A stretch of DNA of 33,353 nucleotides, from NCBI GenBank assembly GCA_028284925.1, contig JANQQT010000136.1:1-33353 (forward strand), written 5' to 3'. Position numbers and translations under genes: made by a program. A model generated the notes under the pieces. It searched no databases. It was not told the origin of the DNA and saw nothing but the letters and a program-made list of their open reading frames with translations. This document shows positions 32,566 to 33,353 of the stretch, piece by piece; positions within the stretch are counted from its first letter, which is position 1, and each line of letters begins with the position of its first letter. This stretch comes from Phycisphaeraceae bacterium. Lineage in GTDB: Bacteria > Planctomycetota > Phycisphaerae > Phycisphaerales > Zrk34.

Positions 32566-33353
32566 ATGAATATCGCCATCGTCATCGAACGATTTGTTCC
32601 CTCACTGGGCGGCAACGAACGTTCGACCCAATACAACGCCAATCGCCTCATCTCCAAGGGCCATACCGTCACGGTATTCACCAACGAATTCGATGCGGGC
32701 AATCATCCCCTGCCGCAAGGCGAGGTTGTCGCGGCGAATGGCCCCAAGACAAAATACGGACGAGGGATTCGGCAGTTCGGGCGATGGGCGACCGAGAAAA
32801 TCCGGGGCAACGCGTTTGACGTGTCTCTATCGGTGACCACAGCCGTCCCCGCCAATGCCCTACTCCTGCATGGCGGAACGGTTCGAGAATCGTTGCGCCA
32901 GAACGTATATAAACGCCAGAACACAATCTCACGATCTGCGGCATCGCTCGTCCGGAAGTTCAACGGCAAACGACGCATCCAACTGCAACTCGAGGCGGCT
33001 ACATTTGCAGACGCCAACGTTCGCAAGGTGATTGCCATTAGTCGGTATGTGGCCCATCAGTTGAGTCATCATTACGGTATTGAGGATGAGCGCACTGACA
33101 TGAATCCAATCGGCGCCGCCGTCGAGCCGCTCTCCCCGGAAGTTCGAGAAGCGACGCGTCACAAGTCGCGCGAGGCACTGGGGTTAAACGAAAATCAAGT
33201 CGCCTTTCTGTTCGCGGCGATGAACCCTCAACTCAAAGGCATTACCCCCCTACTCCACGCGTTCGCAAATATGCTACAGGATGTGCCGAATGCCGTACTA
33301 CTCGCTGCCGGCGGGCGGCATGACGGGCCGCGCCGTCTTGCGAAGAAGCTGGG
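32566..33353 (+). CDS. glycosyltransferase (family 4-like), 3' end beyond the window
   Basis: ATG 32566 opens a frame with no stop to the window end (262 codons and 2 nt). The N-terminus matches GT-B family 4 enzymes: MNIAIVIERFVPSLGGNERS, with the Gly-rich sugar-nucleotide loop, followed by a strand VTVFTNEFDAG. The second Rossmann lobe begins at about residue 218 (QVAFLFAAMNPQLKGITPLL), like WaaG-type core glucosyltransferases. Between them is the typical HGG-containing segment (LLLHGGTVRES). It probably transfers a sugar in LPS core or other envelope glycan synthesis. The acceptor is unknown. It lies 106 nt after the PmoA-like gene. Confidence 0.85.
   Translation, partial: MNIAIVIERFVPSLGGNERSTQYNANRLISKGHTVTVFTNEFDAGNHPLPQGEVVAANGPKTKYGRGIRQFGRWATEKIRGNAFDVSLSVTTAVPANALLLHGGTVRESLRQNVYKRQNTISRSAASLVRKFNGKRRIQLQLEAATFADANVRKVIAISRYVAHQLSHHYGIEDERTDMNPIGAAVEPLSPEVREATRHKSREALGLNENQVAFLFAAMNPQLKGITPLLHAFANMLQDVPNAVLLAAGGRHDGPRRLAKKL

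Overview
The window looks like chromosomal DNA of a planctomycete, probably of the class Phycisphaerae. This is inferred from the gene families, not from a marker gene: a YdjY-domain secreted protein, a PmoA/DUF6807 protein, a large PA14/multi-haem cytochrome, a redoxin-haem-copper monooxygenase fusion, a PEP-CTERM protein and a GlnE-like protein with ACT domains. There is no ribosomal RNA, no CRISPR array and no recognisable transposase.

Layout. 0-6.4 kb: sixA converges on a minus-strand run (STAS protein, CPBP-like membrane protein, SHOCT protein, trigger factor with a Lys-rich tail), followed by a membrane PIN-TRAM protein and a secreted hypothetical on the plus strand. 6.46-6.6 kb: tRNA-Ser(GCU) with a strong terminator, then about 0.65 kb of atypical gene-poor DNA. 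7.26-11.5 kb: redoxin/cytochrome/PHM-like enzyme, a TetR regulator and a Na/Pi cotransporter. 11.7-15.0 kb: secreted proteins mixed with three damaged genes (a probable small remnant, a membrane-anchored protein with a nonsense codon and a frameshift, and a PEP-CTERM protein with an in-frame amber codon). 15.0-23.9 kb: sugar-phosphate isomerase-like protein, GlnE-like enzyme, secreted metallopeptidase, arfB, a TetR regulator beside a DUF368 lipid-carrier transporter, and two tandem paralogues of the secreted protein at 11.7 kb. 24.0-25.4 kb: a compact dehydratase/ACP/dehydratase operon. 25.7-29.0 kb: a pentahaem PA14 protein and a small Cys-rich lipoprotein. 29.7-33.35 kb: YdjY protein, CPBP protease, PmoA-like protein and the start of a glycosyltransferase cut by the window end.

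The most striking large-scale signal is base composition. From the left edge to about 14.1 kb the plus strand is strongly C-rich whichever strand is coding. From about 14.34 kb to about 28.6 kb it is G-rich, again regardless of coding strand. After that it is mixed. The first switch falls inside the cluster of decayed genes and has the polarity expected at a replication origin, although a rearrangement junction would look the same in so short a window.

Functionally the window mixes housekeeping (protein folding, ribosome rescue, nitrogen control, phosphate uptake, lipid synthesis) with typical planctomycete exported proteins. Most genes appear to be single transcription units. The clearest co-transcribed sets are the fatty-acid trio, the TetR-DUF368 pair and the tandem secreted paralogues.
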